DNA of 60,559 nucleotides from Pacificispira sp002696645. GTDB lineage: Bacteria > Pseudomonadota > Alphaproteobacteria > UBA8366 > Aestuariispiraceae. Positions 16,281 through 25,384 of the stretch are shown here, piece by piece. Every line of letters starts with the position of its first letter. Within the stretch, counting starts at the first letter, position 1. Under the pieces are notes generated by a model that did not search any database, was not told the origin of the DNA, and saw nothing but the letters and a program-made list of their open reading frames with translations. Position numbers and translations under genes: made by a program. The stretch covers positions 1 through 60,559 of the forward strand of contig NZ_JBLZHU010000013.1 of the NCBI RefSeq assembly GCF_048892425.1, given 5' to 3'.

Positions 16281-17666
16281 TCACCCTTCCAGCATGCGAC
16301 GCAGCAGTTCCACATCTTCTGCAAAACTGTGGTCTGATTGGCGCAGTTCATCGACCTTTTTAACGGCATGCATGACGGTCGTATGATCGCGACCCCCGAA
16401 TTTGCGTCCAATTTCGGGCAGGGACCGCGCGGTCAATTGCTTTGCCAGATACATCGCCACTTGACGGGGCCTTGCGACAGCACGGCTGCGGCGTGCGGAA
16501 TGCATCTCAGAAATCTTTATGTTGAAATGTTCTGCGACCCGCTTCTGGATTTCTTCTATCGTGGCTTTGCGATCATTGGCGCGCAACAGGTCATGCAGAA
16601 CCTCCTGAGCGTTTTCCAGATTGATCGGGCGACCTACCAGATTGGCATAGGCGACCAGACGGTTCAGCGCGCCTTCCAATTCGCGTACATTCGATGTGAT
16701 GCGATGGGCCAGGAACTCCAGAACCTTGATGGGCACGTCGACATGCATCTGGTCGGCCTTGGACTGAAGAATGCCCAGGCGCAATTCATAGGTGGTGCTG
16801 TGAATCTCCGCGACCAGCCCCCAACCCAAACGGGATTTCATGCGGTCTTCGATGCCATCCAGCTCTGCGGGAGATTTATCGGCGGAAATGACGACCTGCC
16901 GGTTCTGATCCACCAGTGCATTGAAGGTATGGAAGAATTCTTCCTGGGTGTTCTCTTTGCCGGCGATAAACTGGACATCGTCAATCATCAGGACATCAAC
17001 GGACCGGAACAGCTCCTTGAACGCCATTGTGTCCTTGTAGCGCAAGGCCCGGATGAACTGGTACATGAATTTCTCGGCGGACAGATACAGCACCCGCTTT
17101 TGCGGGGCATTGGCGCGGATCTGCCCGGCAATGGCATGCATCAGATGGGTTTTGCCCAGACCCACACCGCCAAACAGGAACAGCGGGTTGAACGGGACAT
17201 TAGGGGCCTCTGCCACCCGGCGGGCGGCGGCAAAGGCCAATTCATTGGGCTTGCCAACAATAAAGGTTCCAAATGTGAATCGCGGATCGACCGGCGCACA
17301 CAGATTGGCGGTGGCAACAGCCTCCAGATCGACAGTCTGGTCTCCCGCCTCGGCGGCGACGGCGTCCAGCGCGACGTCTTCCTGGGCCGGGCGTTGACGG
17401 GCCTGCCGGACGGAAACGGATTTGACTTCAGAATTTTCAGATGACCACAGCGCAACCAGCCGGGCACCATATTGCGATTCAATCCAGTTGCGCATGAATC
17501 GTGTGGGGACGGACAAATGCACCGTCCCATTTTCCACAGCCTCCAGCGTCAAGGGCTTAAGCCAGCTTTTATAGGCGTTTTCCCCAAACTCTTCGCGCAA
17601 TCCGGCTCGAACGCGCGCCCATTGTTCATTTGTTTTTAAATCCATAAACTTCTGTCCAACCCCCAA
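16281..17666 (-). CDS. dnaA: Chromosomal replication initiator DnaA
   Basis: An AAA+ ATPase that binds DnaA boxes and opens oriC. Domain I is at about residues 8-80 (ALRPGEF-type region with YKSWLKPLTLEAVENGTVHL). A short linker follows, then domain III with Walker A GGVGLGKTHLMHAIAG, Walker B VLMIDDVQFIAGKENTQEEF and sensor region SADKSPAEL. Domain IV carries the DNA-binding signature ARPRQVAMYLAKQLTARSLP and GGRDHTTVMHAVKKV. The 461-residue length is normal. I take the listed ATG, though an internal ATG seven codons later (MDLKTNEQW) would also give a normal N-terminus. Confidence 0.98.
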   Translation of the reverse strand: MGVGQKFMDLKTNEQWARVRAGLREEFGENAYKSWLKPLTLEAVENGTVHLSVPTRFMRNWIESQYGARLVALWSSENSEVKSVSVRQARQRPAQEDVALDAVAAEAGDQTVDLEAVATANLCAPVDPRFTFGTFIVGKPNELAFAAARRVAEAPNVPFNPLFLFGGVGLGKTHLMHAIAGQIRANAPQKRVLYLSAEKFMYQFIRALRYKDTMAFKELFRSVDVLMIDDVQFIAGKENTQEEFFHTFNALVDQNRQVVISADKSPAELDGIEDRMKSRLGWGLVAEIHSTTYELRLGILQSKADQMHVDVPIKVLEFLAHRITSNVRELEGALNRLVAYANLVGRPINLENAQEVLHDLLRANDRKATIEEIQKRVAEHFNIKISEMHSARRSRAVARPRQVAMYLAKQLTARSLPEIGRKFGGRDHTTVMHAVKKVDELRQSDHSFAEDVELLRRMLEG

Positions 17667-17854
17667 AAAATCACGCTGGGGCCAAAGCCCGCAGAATTAT
17701 GGCCGTTGTCATAACCGCACCGCATCTGAAACTTCCTTCCGCATCTGCCTGCGCAGTGCATGGGACCATCAGACATACGGCATTGCCGCGACGCGAACTC
17801 ATTTCCTGCCCCTTTCCGTCTGGGATATGTCTTTCGACATAAACCGGACCGGAC

Positions 17855-17878
17855 CATCATCGCCCCTCAGCGATGATG
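17855..17878. promoter_or_regulatory. 9-bp-stem hairpin upstream of dnaA
   Basis: CATCATCGC and GCGATGATG pair perfectly around a six-base loop (CCCTCA), about 190 bp before the dnaA start codon. There is no T-run on either side, so it is not a simple terminator. It could be an inverted-repeat protein site or a leader-RNA structure controlling dnaA. Confidence 0.4.
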
Positions 17879-18434
17879 TCACACCGATATGGGGTCAACA
17901 TCACCCAGACTTGGCTGGCTGGAAGAGACAAAAGGACATCAGTTAGAAGTGCACGGCACATCTTACGAATATTGCCTTTCATCCCAACAAGAAATTTCAC
18001 CAAACAAGTGAAACCCTTGCCAAAACTCAGCAAGCCACACTAAAACGAGGCCCATAGGAAGTATTATTCCGGCACGTCATAGCCGAAAAAGACGGTATTT
18101 CTTACGTTCCCTGGAATTTACCTATCAAATACATGACAGGCATCCCGTTTTTCTGGCGTTAGGTGGGGTTGACCAACCTCATCTGAAGCAATCTTACGCA
18201 TCCGAATTTGGTCGATCAAGCGAACAACTTACCCGATTCGGAAAATAAATCGGTTGACTCTAAATGGCTTGTTTCCTGGACGTGTGATACAAATACTGAT
18301 CTTGGGTATTGAAGTGGTAAAAACTGTTTCGAGTCTGCTACATGCGAACCAGAAAATGACAATTCGATGAAATTGCGTGGAGGCGGGTCGGAAATATCGC
18401 ACTGCACTCTGTGACAGAAGTGCGACAATGAAAA

Positions 18435-18461
18435 ACCGCCATCTATAAAACAAATGGCGGT
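18435..18461 (-). terminator. Intrinsic terminator of rpsT
   Basis: ACCGCCAT and ATGGCGGT form an eight-base-pair stem around an 11-base A/T-rich loop. On the minus strand the stem is followed by TTTTTC. It begins about 57 bp after the rpsT stop codon, so it fits as the rpsT terminator. Confidence 0.75.
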
Positions 18462-18517
18462 CTTTCATATCGGCTATTGAGATAGGGCGCGCGCTAACGC
18501 CACCCTAAACGAGAATA

Positions 18518-18784
18518 TTAAGCGCTGACGGCTTTCACGCGCTGGGCCAGGCGGCTGAGCTTCCGATTGACGGTGCTCTTGTGCATGATGCCTTTGGACA
18601 CGCCCCGATGCAGTTCGGGCATTGCCACTTTCAACGCTTCCGTCGCCGCAGCACGGTCACCGCTGACAATCGCTTCCTCAACGCGACGCACATAGGTGCG
18701 AATGCGATTGCGACGCGCGGTGTTCAGATCGGTCCGCTTCTTGGTCTGGCGGATGCGCTTCAGCGCGGATTTATGATTCGCCAT
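18518..18784 (-). CDS. rpsT: 30S ribosomal protein S20
   Basis: A small, very basic helical protein of 88 residues that binds 16S rRNA in the body of the 30S subunit. It has the family start MANHKSALKRIRQTKKRTDL and the conserved NRIRTYVRRVEEAI and GIMHKSTVNRKLSRLAQRVK segments. Its position upstream of dnaA with a long intergenic region is a recurrent alphaproteobacterial arrangement. It has its own terminator at 18435-18461, so it is probably transcribed alone. Confidence 0.97.
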   Translation of the reverse strand: MANHKSALKRIRQTKKRTDLNTARRNRIRTYVRRVEEAIVSGDRAAATEALKVAMPELHRGVSKGIMHKSTVNRKLSRLAQRVKAVSA

Positions 18785-18932
18785 TGTCTTACATCTCTTA
18801 TTTCATAGGCCACCCGGAATGCCGGGGGCACGGTGTTGGATCGGCGGCGCTTATACGGAGCAAAAAGGCCCCCGTCAACCCCAACCGAGCGAAAGTCGGT
18901 GTTTCTTCTTTATTATCGCTGGGCGTCCCGGA

Positions 18933-19709
18933 TCAGCGGTTGGTCCATTTGGGGGTGCGCTTTTCCGCAAAGGCTGCCATGCCTTCCTTCTGATCGTCGG
19001 TGGCGAAGGTTGAATGGAACACGCGGCGTTCGAACCGGATGCCTTCCGCCAGCGTGGTTTCATAGGACCGGTTGACGCATTCCTTGGCCATCAGGACGAC
19101 AGGGCGCGACAGATTGGCAATCTTACCGGCAGTCTTAAGGGCATCGCCCAGCAGCTCTTCTGCGGGGACAACCCGGCTGACCAATCCAGCGCGTTCTGCC
19201 TCTTCCGCGTCCATCAGGCGACCCGTCAGGCACATTTCCATGGCCTTCGATTTGCCGACAAAGCGCGTCAGGCGCTGTGTGCCACCAGCGCCGGGGATCG
19301 TGCCGATCGTGATTTCCGGTTGTCCGAATTTTGCGGTGTCGGCGGCGATGATGAAATCGCACATCATGGCCAGTTCACAGCCCCCGCCCAGGGCATAGCC
19401 TGCGACCGCGGCGATCACGGGTTTGCGACAGGTCGTCACGCGCTCCCAGCCTTCGGTAATGAAGTTCTGCAGGTAGACATCCATAAAGGATTTACCGGCC
19501 ATTTCCTTGATATCGGCGCCTGCGGCAAAGGCCTTTTCCGACCCGGTCAGGACGATGGCACCAATGGCGTCGTCCGCTTCCATGTCGTCCAATGCGCGGC
19601 CCAGCTCCTTGATCAAGGTCGCGCACAGCGCGTTCAAAGCTTTGGGTCGGTTTAATGTGATGATACCGACAGCGTCCTTCTTTTCTGTCAGAATTTGCTC
19701 GTAACCCAT
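18933..19709 (-). CDS. Enoyl-CoA hydratase
   Basis: A 258-residue crotonase-fold enzyme hydrating trans-2-enoyl-CoA in fatty-acid or amino-acid beta-oxidation. The oxyanion-hole region AAGADIKEM (about residues 62-70), the first catalytic Glu in ALGGGCELAMMCDF, and the second in GQPEITIGTIPGAGGTQRL are all intact. The length and the C-terminal KRTPKWTNR (FxxKRxPxW pattern) fit short-chain enoyl-CoA hydratases (EchA/PaaF). Presence between rpsT and mutM is common in alphaproteobacteria. It has its own intergenic regions on both sides. Confidence 0.93.
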   Translation of the reverse strand: MGYEQILTEKKDAVGIITLNRPKALNALCATLIKELGRALDDMEADDAIGAIVLTGSEKAFAAGADIKEMAGKSFMDVYLQNFITEGWERVTTCRKPVIAAVAGYALGGGCELAMMCDFIIAADTAKFGQPEITIGTIPGAGGTQRLTRFVGKSKAMEMCLTGRLMDAEEAERAGLVSRVVPAEELLGDALKTAGKIANLSRPVVLMAKECVNRSYETTLAEGIRFERRVFHSTFATDDQKEGMAAFAEKRTPKWTNR

Positions 19710-19820
19710 CTTCCATTCCCCTTAGTTTGTTCCGTTTCGGTCCGACGCGGTGCCGGTCCAAAGTCATTCCTGGTGGCGCGTTCAGTCTCTTCCAACGCGG
19801 TCAACGATGTCCGGGGCATC

Positions 19821-20240
19821 CTATTCCGGGACCAACGTAAACCGCACATTCAGCGCCCCATCGGCGCCAAAAAAATCGATTACCAGACGCTCCCCTTCGC
19901 GATGATAATGCGTTGCATCCAGTGATTTCCACCCCAATTCAGGCAAGGTCTTGATGTAGAAGTCTGTCACGGTATTCCGACTGGTATTGCCATAGGCGAT
20001 CGCTTCAACAATCCGACCGGAAGGCGAATCGAAAACCACGGCCCCTTCCGCCACCGGTGTCAGCATCGGGGCCAGGGGCAGGTCCTCTGACCCTTCAATA
20101 AAGGCCTGTGCGCCAGCGGATGTGCTGCCAGCCAGCCCGATGACGATACCCCCAACAATGCTGGGCCCCAACCCCAAAGAGGTTAGTCCCAGAAAAGCCA
20201 AGAATGCGCCCCGCGCCATTGTCTGTTTGACAAAATTCAT
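19821..20240 (-). CDS. Secreted protein of unknown function, 139 aa
   Basis: I place the start at the ATG at 20238-20240 because it gives a proper signal peptide (MNFVKQTMARGAFLAFLG, long hydrophobic run, predicted cut near AGA-QA). An upstream ATG at 20303 would put 21 polar residues before it. The mature domain of about 95 residues contains SGRIVEAIAYGNTSRNTVTD and GWKSLDATHYHREGERLVID and ends in a beta-rich tail. The YxxTLPELGW pattern resembles small periplasmic domains that measure residual signal, but I cannot name a family. It sits between mutM and the enoyl-CoA hydratase gene in the same direction. Confidence 0.6.
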   Translation of the reverse strand: MNFVKQTMARGAFLAFLGLTSLGLGPSIVGGIVIGLAGSTSAGAQAFIEGSEDLPLAPMLTPVAEGAVVFDSPSGRIVEAIAYGNTSRNTVTDFYIKTLPELGWKSLDATHYHREGERLVIDFFGADGALNVRFTLVPE

Positions 20241-20321
20241 GGGACGTTTGCTATCCGGTTTTTTTGCGTCACACAATGCTGATATAGATCGGCTTGATTT
20301 CACGGCAAAAATTTACTGTGT

Positions 20322-21203
20322 CTAGCGTTGATGGCGGGGGCAATAATAGCTGGATCGCCCAGATTGGACGATGCGGATCATGGTGCCATCACAGTCTGGA
20401 CGACGACACAGATCTCCCTCCCTGTCATAAGCATCCCAGGAATGTTGGAAATATCCCAATTCGCCCGTCGCCTGAACATAGTCCCGCAGAGACGATCCGC
20501 CTGCGGCAATGGCAGCGGTCAAAACATCCTTTACGGCGGGCACCAAGCGTTCTGCGCGCTGGCCTACGATGGTATGGGCGGAACGTTTCGGGCTGATGCC
20601 TGCACGCCACAATGCCTCGCAGACATAAATATTGCCTAAACCGGCGACCAGACGCTGATCCAACAGGGCAGCTTTGATCGGCGTGCGTTTGCCCCGAATG
20701 GCGTCTGAAAATTGCCTGGCGTTGAAGGCTTCTGATAGGGGTTCCGGTCCCAGATTCATAAGGTGCGGGCTGGTGGCCTCTCCCCCCGGTGGGATCAGGT
20801 CCATATATCCAAAGCGCCGGGCATCATTATAGGTGACCCGCGCACCCGATTCCATTTCGGCGATCAGATGGTCGTGTTTTTCGCCCAGGGCCCAACCGGA
20901 ATTGTGGCCTGCTTGACCACTGGTGGCCTGACCATTGGTGGCAAGCCCGCCCGGACCAACGGTGAATCGCCCGGACATGCCCAGATGCACCAGCCAGGTC
21001 CAGCCATCTTCCAGTCGGATCAGAATATATTTTGCACGGCGGTCGATGGCGGTTATGCGGCGTCCTTCCAACCGGTCCTGAAAGCCCGCAGGGAAGGGAA
21101 ATCTAAGGTCCGCGCGGCGTTGATCGACCCGTGACAGGCGCAACCCGACCATGGCGGGGCGCAACCCGCGACATACTGTTTCGACCTCTGGAAGCTCTGG
21201 CAT
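20322..21203 (-). CDS. mutM: Formamidopyrimidine-DNA glycosylase (Fpg/MutM)
   Basis: A bifunctional base-excision enzyme removing 8-oxoguanine and formamidopyrimidines. The catalytic Pro1-Glu2 is visible in PELPEVETVCRGL. The helix-two-turn-helix region is at DQRLVAGLGNIYVCEALWRA, and the C-terminal zinc finger starts CRRPDC. The finger ends YYCPRHQR where the family usually has CPxCQ, so the last zinc ligand is His rather than Cys. At 293 residues it is longer than usual because of a Gly/Thr/Gln-rich insert near residue 90 (LATNGQATSGQAGHNSG). It is divergent from ubiE with 50 bp between starts. Confidence 0.95.
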   Translation of the reverse strand: MPELPEVETVCRGLRPAMVGLRLSRVDQRRADLRFPFPAGFQDRLEGRRITAIDRRAKYILIRLEDGWTWLVHLGMSGRFTVGPGGLATNGQATSGQAGHNSGWALGEKHDHLIAEMESGARVTYNDARRFGYMDLIPPGGEATSPHLMNLGPEPLSEAFNARQFSDAIRGKRTPIKAALLDQRLVAGLGNIYVCEALWRAGISPKRSAHTIVGQRAERLVPAVKDVLTAAIAAGGSSLRDYVQATGELGYFQHSWDAYDREGDLCRRPDCDGTMIRIVQSGRSSYYCPRHQR

Positions 21204-21253
21204 GGCAGATATGCTTTGATTACTGGTTTCTCAGCGCTATTGTCTGGCTCATC

Positions 21254-22003
21254 ATGACAGAAAAGACCAGCGATAACGCAAGCTTCGGCTACAGAACAGT
21301 AAACCCAGAGGAAAAGCCCGGCCTGGTTCAGGGGGTGTTTTCCTCTGTGGCAGGGCGCTATGACCTGATGAACGACCTGATGTCCGGGGGTGTTCATCGG
21401 CTGTGGAAGGCGTCTCTGATCGATCAATTGCGCCCGCGGACCGGTCAACACCTGCTGGATGTTGCCGGGGGAACGGGGGACATCGCCTTCCGTTTCCTGG
21501 AAGCGGGCGGGTCGCGCGTCACCGTCTGTGATCTGACGGAAAATATGGTTCGCGTCGGGCGCGATCGTGCCATCGACAAGGCCCTTTTAACGTCGCTGGA
21601 CTGGACCGTTGGCGATGCCCAACGCCTGCCAATCGCGGAGTCCAGTGTGGATGCCTATACAATTGCTTTTGGCCTGCGCAACGTGACGGATATCGACTCA
21701 GCCCTCAGCGAGGCCTATCGCGTGCTGCGACCAGGCGGGCGGTTTTTGTGCCTGGAATTCAGCCAGGTTGCGCTGCCGGTCCTGGATAAGGTTTATGACA
21801 CGTATTCCTTCAAGGTTTTGCCAGCGTTGGGGAAATGGGTCGCCAAGGATGAGGAAAGCTATCGTTATCTGGCCGAATCCATCCGTCGTTTCCCGCCGCA
21901 AGACGCCCTGTGCGATAAAATGCGAAATGTCGGGTTCCAGACGGTCACCTATCGCAATCTATCGGGCGGCATTGCGGCTATTCATCAGGGGTGGCGTATC
22001 TAA
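21254..22003 (+). CDS. ubiE: Demethylmenaquinol/2-polyprenyl-benzoquinol methyltransferase
   Basis: A class I SAM-dependent C-methyltransferase of ubiquinone (and menaquinone) synthesis. Family motifs are GYRTVNPEEKPGLVQGVFSS, VAGRYDLMNDLMSGGVHRLW, the SAM-binding HLLDVAGGTGDIAFRFLEAG, and TIAFGLRNVTD. I choose the ATG at 21254 (MTEKTSDNASFGY), giving 249 residues as in the family. A longer frame open to 21131 would overlap the divergent mutM start. It is followed three bases later by ubiB. Confidence 0.95.
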   Translation: MTEKTSDNASFGYRTVNPEEKPGLVQGVFSSVAGRYDLMNDLMSGGVHRLWKASLIDQLRPRTGQHLLDVAGGTGDIAFRFLEAGGSRVTVCDLTENMVRVGRDRAIDKALLTSLDWTVGDAQRLPIAESSVDAYTIAFGLRNVTDIDSALSEAYRVLRPGGRFLCLEFSQVALPVLDKVYDTYSFKVLPALGKWVAKDEESYRYLAESIRRFPPQDALCDKMRNVGFQTVTYRNLSGGIAAIHQGWRI

Positions 22004-22006
22004 ACA

Positions 22007-23551
22007 ATGTTGACGGGTCTCTTACACCTTGGTCGATTGGTGGGTATCGCGCGCAGCCTGGCCCGCCATGATGCGCTGTGGCCGCTGGAACAGGTCAGCC
22101 GCCGGTTTGCGCCTCTGCGTGCCTGCGTTTGGCTGTTGCGGGTTATGTTCCGGCGCAAGCGTCCGGGTCGCCCCGGCGAACGCCTTGCTGCCGCCTTTGC
22201 GGATCTGGGACCCAGCTACGTCAAATTAGGTCAGGCCCTGTCGGTGCGTGCGGATCTGGTGGGCGAGGACGTGGCCCGGGATTTGGAATTGTTACAGGAC
22301 GGGCTGGATCCTTTCCCAACCGATCAGGCGATTGCGACCATCGAAGAAACCCTGGCAATGCCATTGATGCAGGCCTTTGCGCAGTTTGACCGGGATCCGG
22401 TCGCCGCAGCCTCCATCGCGCAGGTCCATTTCGCGGTAACGCCTGATGGGCGGGATGTCGCAGTCAAGGTCCTGCGGCCCGGTATTGTCGACAAGCTGGA
22501 TCGCGACGTTGGCCTGTTTCGGTTTCTGGCGAAAATGGCGGAGCGGATTTACCCCCCGATCCGCCGCCTGAAGCCCGTCGCTGTCGTAAATACCTTTGAA
22601 GAATGGATCCGGGTCGAACTGGATTTGCGCCTGGAAGGGGCGGCGGCGGCCGAACTGAAAGAGAACTGCGAAGGCGACGAAGGATTCCATGTCGTCGATG
22701 TGGATTGGGAACGCACCGGCCAGCGCGTGCTGACGACAGAGCGCATTCGTGGAATTAACATTGATGATGTCGATGCCCTGCGCGCCGCCGGTCATGATGT
22801 TGATGATATCCTGGCCCGGTCATCGCGGATTTTCTTTCTGCAGGTTTTCCGGGATGGTTATTTCCATGCGGATATGCATCCCGGAAACATGTTCATTGAT
22901 GAAAATGGGCGCCTGTGTCCCGTGGATTTCGGGATTATGGGGCGTGTAACCCGGCGGCAGCGGATATTCATGGCCGATACGCTGGTTGGGTTCCTCAGCC
23001 GCGATTATCGCCGCGTTGCCGATGCGCATTTTGAAATCGGCTATGTCCCGCCAACGCAATCGCGCGATCTGTTCACCCAGGCCCTGCGCGCGATTGGGGA
23101 ACCTGTTCTGGATAAATCGTTAAACGAGATTTCCGTTGGCCGATTGCTGGAGCAATTGTTCCGCACCACAGAGCGGTTCGATATGCCCACCCAGCCCGAT
23201 CTGTTGCTGTTACAGAAAACCATGCTGGTGGCCGAAGGCGTCGGGCGCACCCTGAACCCCACCTTGAATATGTGGCTGCTGGCCAGGCCCTTGATCGAGG
23301 AATGGATGATCGTCAATCGCGGACCGGAAGCACGGATCACCGACACGCTGCGCGACACGATGGAGACGCTGGAGCGCCTGCCACGCACCCTGCAAAAGGC
23401 GGAAGAGACTCTGGATCGGTTGGCCAAGAACGGTATGAACCCCGATGGCAGTCTGCGCGAGCCTCAAGGTGCCAGCACCAATATCAAGCTGTGGGGGCCG
23501 GTTGTCATTATCGCCCTGTTGGCTGCGATTGCCGTGAATTTGGCGGGGTGA
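22007..23551 (+). CDS. ubiB: Ubiquinone biosynthesis kinase-like protein UbiB
   Basis: An atypical ADCK/UbiB protein-kinase-like ATPase needed for ubiquinone synthesis. The 514-residue protein has the KxGQ-type motif in FADLGPSYVKLGQALSVRAD, the A-rich loop AAASIAQVHFA, the catalytic-loop equivalent YFHADMHPGNMFIDENG and the DFG-type VDFGIMGR. It ends with a C-terminal membrane anchor (GPVVIIALLAAIAVNL), as in other UbiB proteins. The start lies three bases after the ubiE stop, so the two are one operon, and coaBC follows 104 bp later. Confidence 0.95.
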   Translation: MLTGLLHLGRLVGIARSLARHDALWPLEQVSRRFAPLRACVWLLRVMFRRKRPGRPGERLAAAFADLGPSYVKLGQALSVRADLVGEDVARDLELLQDGLDPFPTDQAIATIEETLAMPLMQAFAQFDRDPVAAASIAQVHFAVTPDGRDVAVKVLRPGIVDKLDRDVGLFRFLAKMAERIYPPIRRLKPVAVVNTFEEWIRVELDLRLEGAAAAELKENCEGDEGFHVVDVDWERTGQRVLTTERIRGINIDDVDALRAAGHDVDDILARSSRIFFLQVFRDGYFHADMHPGNMFIDENGRLCPVDFGIMGRVTRRQRIFMADTLVGFLSRDYRRVADAHFEIGYVPPTQSRDLFTQALRAIGEPVLDKSLNEISVGRLLEQLFRTTERFDMPTQPDLLLLQKTMLVAEGVGRTLNPTLNMWLLARPLIEEWMIVNRGPEARITDTLRDTMETLERLPRTLQKAEETLDRLAKNGMNPDGSLREPQGASTNIKLWGPVVIIALLAAIAVNLAG

Positions 23552-23655
23552 ATTGCCAATAGTCCGGCGCTTTTGCGGTCCCAGCACACTCTTGTGGTGC
23601 GCCTCGGATTAATCTACATAGAGATTCTGTTTTTTAATCGGTCCGGGAAGAGAAG

Positions 23656-24888
23656 ATGGCGGCGCAACACCGCATTGTCTTAATCGTATCAGGGGGCATC
23701 GCAGCGTATAAATCGCTGGAATTGATCCGACGCCTAAAGGAACAGGACATTGCTGTGCGCTGTGTTCTGACCCGGGGCGGCGCACAATTCGTCACCCCGC
23801 TATCTCTGGCGGCGCTGAGTGAAGACAAGGTCTATCAGGACCTGTTCTCCCTGACCGATGAACAGGAAATGGGCCATATCCAGCTTTCCAGACAAGCGGA
23901 CTTGATCGTCGTTTCCCCCGCCAGTGCGGATATATTGGCGAAAATGGCCGCCGGGCTGGCTGATGATTTGGCAACCACGGTCCTGTTGGCGACGGATAAG
24001 CCGGTCATGGTGGCCCCTGCGATGAATGTGCGCATGTGGGATCATCCGGCCACTCAGGCCAATCTGGCGACACTAAAAGCGCGCGGTGTTTCAGTGATTG
24101 GCCCGGATGAAGGGCCCATGGCCTGTGGTGAATTCGGCTTTGGTCGGTTATCGGAACCAGCGGACATCGTCACCGCCATTCAGGCGGCCCTGTCTCCTGA
24201 TAAGGATTTACCGCTGAAGGGGCGCAAGGCGCTTGTCACGGCCGGGCCGACGCATGAACCGATTGACCCCGTGCGCTATATCGCCAATCGGTCTTCCGGC
24301 AAGCAAGGGCATGCGATTGCAACGGCCCTTGCGGCCCAGGGGGCATCGGTCACCCTGGTCAGCGGCCCGACGCATTTGCCCGATCCCCCTGGCGTTTCCA
24401 CGATTAGGGTGGAAAGCGCGCGGGATATGCTGGCGGCCTGTCAGTCTGCGCTGCCGGTGGATGTAGCGATTTTTGCCGCAGCCGTTGCGGATTGGCGGAT
24501 CGCAACTGAATCAGATCTGAAATTGAAGAAGCAGGAAGGCGCGGAGTGTCCAACGCTGACCCTGACAGAAAATCCCGATATTTTAAAGACAATCGCCCAG
24601 TCACCCTCCAATCGACCGGCGCTTGTGGTCGGCTTTGCAGCAGAAACCGGATCGGTTGTTGAAAAAGCTGTCGCAAAGCGCGCCCGAAAGGGCTGTGACT
24701 GGATTCTGGCAAATGATGTATCGCCCGGAACCGGCACATTCGGGGGCGATGACAATACCATCCATTTCATCACGTCATCGGGCACGGAAGATTGGCCGGC
24801 GCAGAGCAAGCCAGCGGTGGCGGTCGCTTTGGCGGGTCGCATTGCCGATTACTTTCGGTCTGATGCCGGATCAAAAAATAAAAAGTGA
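23656..24888 (+). CDS. coaBC: Phosphopantothenoylcysteine decarboxylase/phosphopantothenate-cysteine ligase
   Basis: A bifunctional CoA-pathway flavoprotein (410 residues). The N-terminal CoaC half shows GGIAAYKSLELIRRLKEQ, the SPASADILAKMAAGLADDL flavin-site region and the PAMNVRMWDHP motif. The C-terminal CoaB half begins near residue 188 with KGRKALVTAGPTHEPIDPVR and contains IANRSSGKQGHAIATAL and KGCDWILANDV. It lies in the ubiE-ubiB-coaBC-dut order common in alphaproteobacteria and is followed ten bases later by dut. Confidence 0.96.
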   Translation: MAAQHRIVLIVSGGIAAYKSLELIRRLKEQDIAVRCVLTRGGAQFVTPLSLAALSEDKVYQDLFSLTDEQEMGHIQLSRQADLIVVSPASADILAKMAAGLADDLATTVLLATDKPVMVAPAMNVRMWDHPATQANLATLKARGVSVIGPDEGPMACGEFGFGRLSEPADIVTAIQAALSPDKDLPLKGRKALVTAGPTHEPIDPVRYIANRSSGKQGHAIATALAAQGASVTLVSGPTHLPDPPGVSTIRVESARDMLAACQSALPVDVAIFAAAVADWRIATESDLKLKKQEGAECPTLTLTENPDILKTIAQSPSNRPALVVGFAAETGSVVEKAVAKRARKGCDWILANDVSPGTGTFGGDDNTIHFITSSGTEDWPAQSKPAVAVALAGRIADYFRSDAGSKNKK

Positions 24889-24898
24889 GACAGTCCAT

Positions 24899-25369
24899 AT
24901 GAGTGCAAAGCCAATAAGCACAAAAATTGATGTTTCGGTTCAGCGTCTGCCCCATGGGGCGGATTTACCGCTGCCTGCCTATGGCAGTGTGGAGGCGGCA
25001 GGCTGTGACCTGTTGGCCGCCATCACGGAGACAAAAATCCTGGCACCGGGCGACAGCGCGATCATTCCGACCGGATTAAAATTCGCCCTGCCGCCTGGCT
25101 ATGAGGCGCAGGTGCGGCCCCGATCAGGATTGGCTGCAAAATTTGGGGTGACCGTGCTGAACACACCCGGCACGGTCGACAGCGACTATCGGGGCGAAGT
25201 CGGCGTGATTCTGATCAATCATGGGCGGTCTGATTTTGCGGTAGAGCGTGGAATGCGGATTGCCCAGATGGTGATTGCGCCGGTGGTGACATTGAATTGG
25301 CGCGAAACAGATGACCTGGACGAAACTCAGCGCGGTGGCGGCGGTTTTGGGTCGACAGGAATCCGATAA
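24899..25369 (+). CDS. dut: dUTP diphosphatase (trimeric dUTPase)
   Basis: Hydrolyses dUTP to dUMP, keeping uracil out of DNA and feeding thymidylate synthesis. The 156-residue protein has all five dUTPase motifs: AAGCDLLAA, RPRSGLAAKFG, the catalytic NTPGTVDSDYRGEVGV with its Asp, ERGMRIAQMVIA, and the C-terminal RGGGGFGSTG P-loop-like tail. I use the ATG at 24899, ten bases after coaBC; the frame is open further upstream inside coaBC but no better start is seen. The Rrf2 gene follows 15 bp later. Confidence 0.96.
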   Translation: MSAKPISTKIDVSVQRLPHGADLPLPAYGSVEAAGCDLLAAITETKILAPGDSAIIPTGLKFALPPGYEAQVRPRSGLAAKFGVTVLNTPGTVDSDYRGEVGVILINHGRSDFAVERGMRIAQMVIAPVVTLNWRETDDLDETQRGGGGFGSTGIR

Positions 25370-25384
25370 AAAGAGGGGAAAGTC

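Larger units (their letters stand above)
17667..18517. other. 850-bp gap between dnaA and rpsT, candidate oriC or dnaA control region
   Basis: The longest gene-free stretch in the window, with an AT-richer middle (about 17940-18320). It holds a nine-base-pair hairpin at 17855-17878 (CATCATCGC / GCGATGATG), an imperfect palindrome CCGATT...AATCGG at 18233-18253, and the rpsT terminator at 18435-18461. Position next to dnaA would suit an origin, but I cannot find TTATCCACA-like DnaA boxes on either strand, so an oriC label is not justified. The dnaA promoter must lie here. Confidence 0.45.

Noticed and set aside
16338..17444. 368-codon open frame antisense to dnaA
   Set aside because: Shadow of DnaA; the DnaA motifs are complete on the other strand.
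17667..18517. oriC
   Set aside because: Position next to dnaA is suggestive, but no consensus DnaA boxes are seen, so it is listed only as a gap of unknown role.
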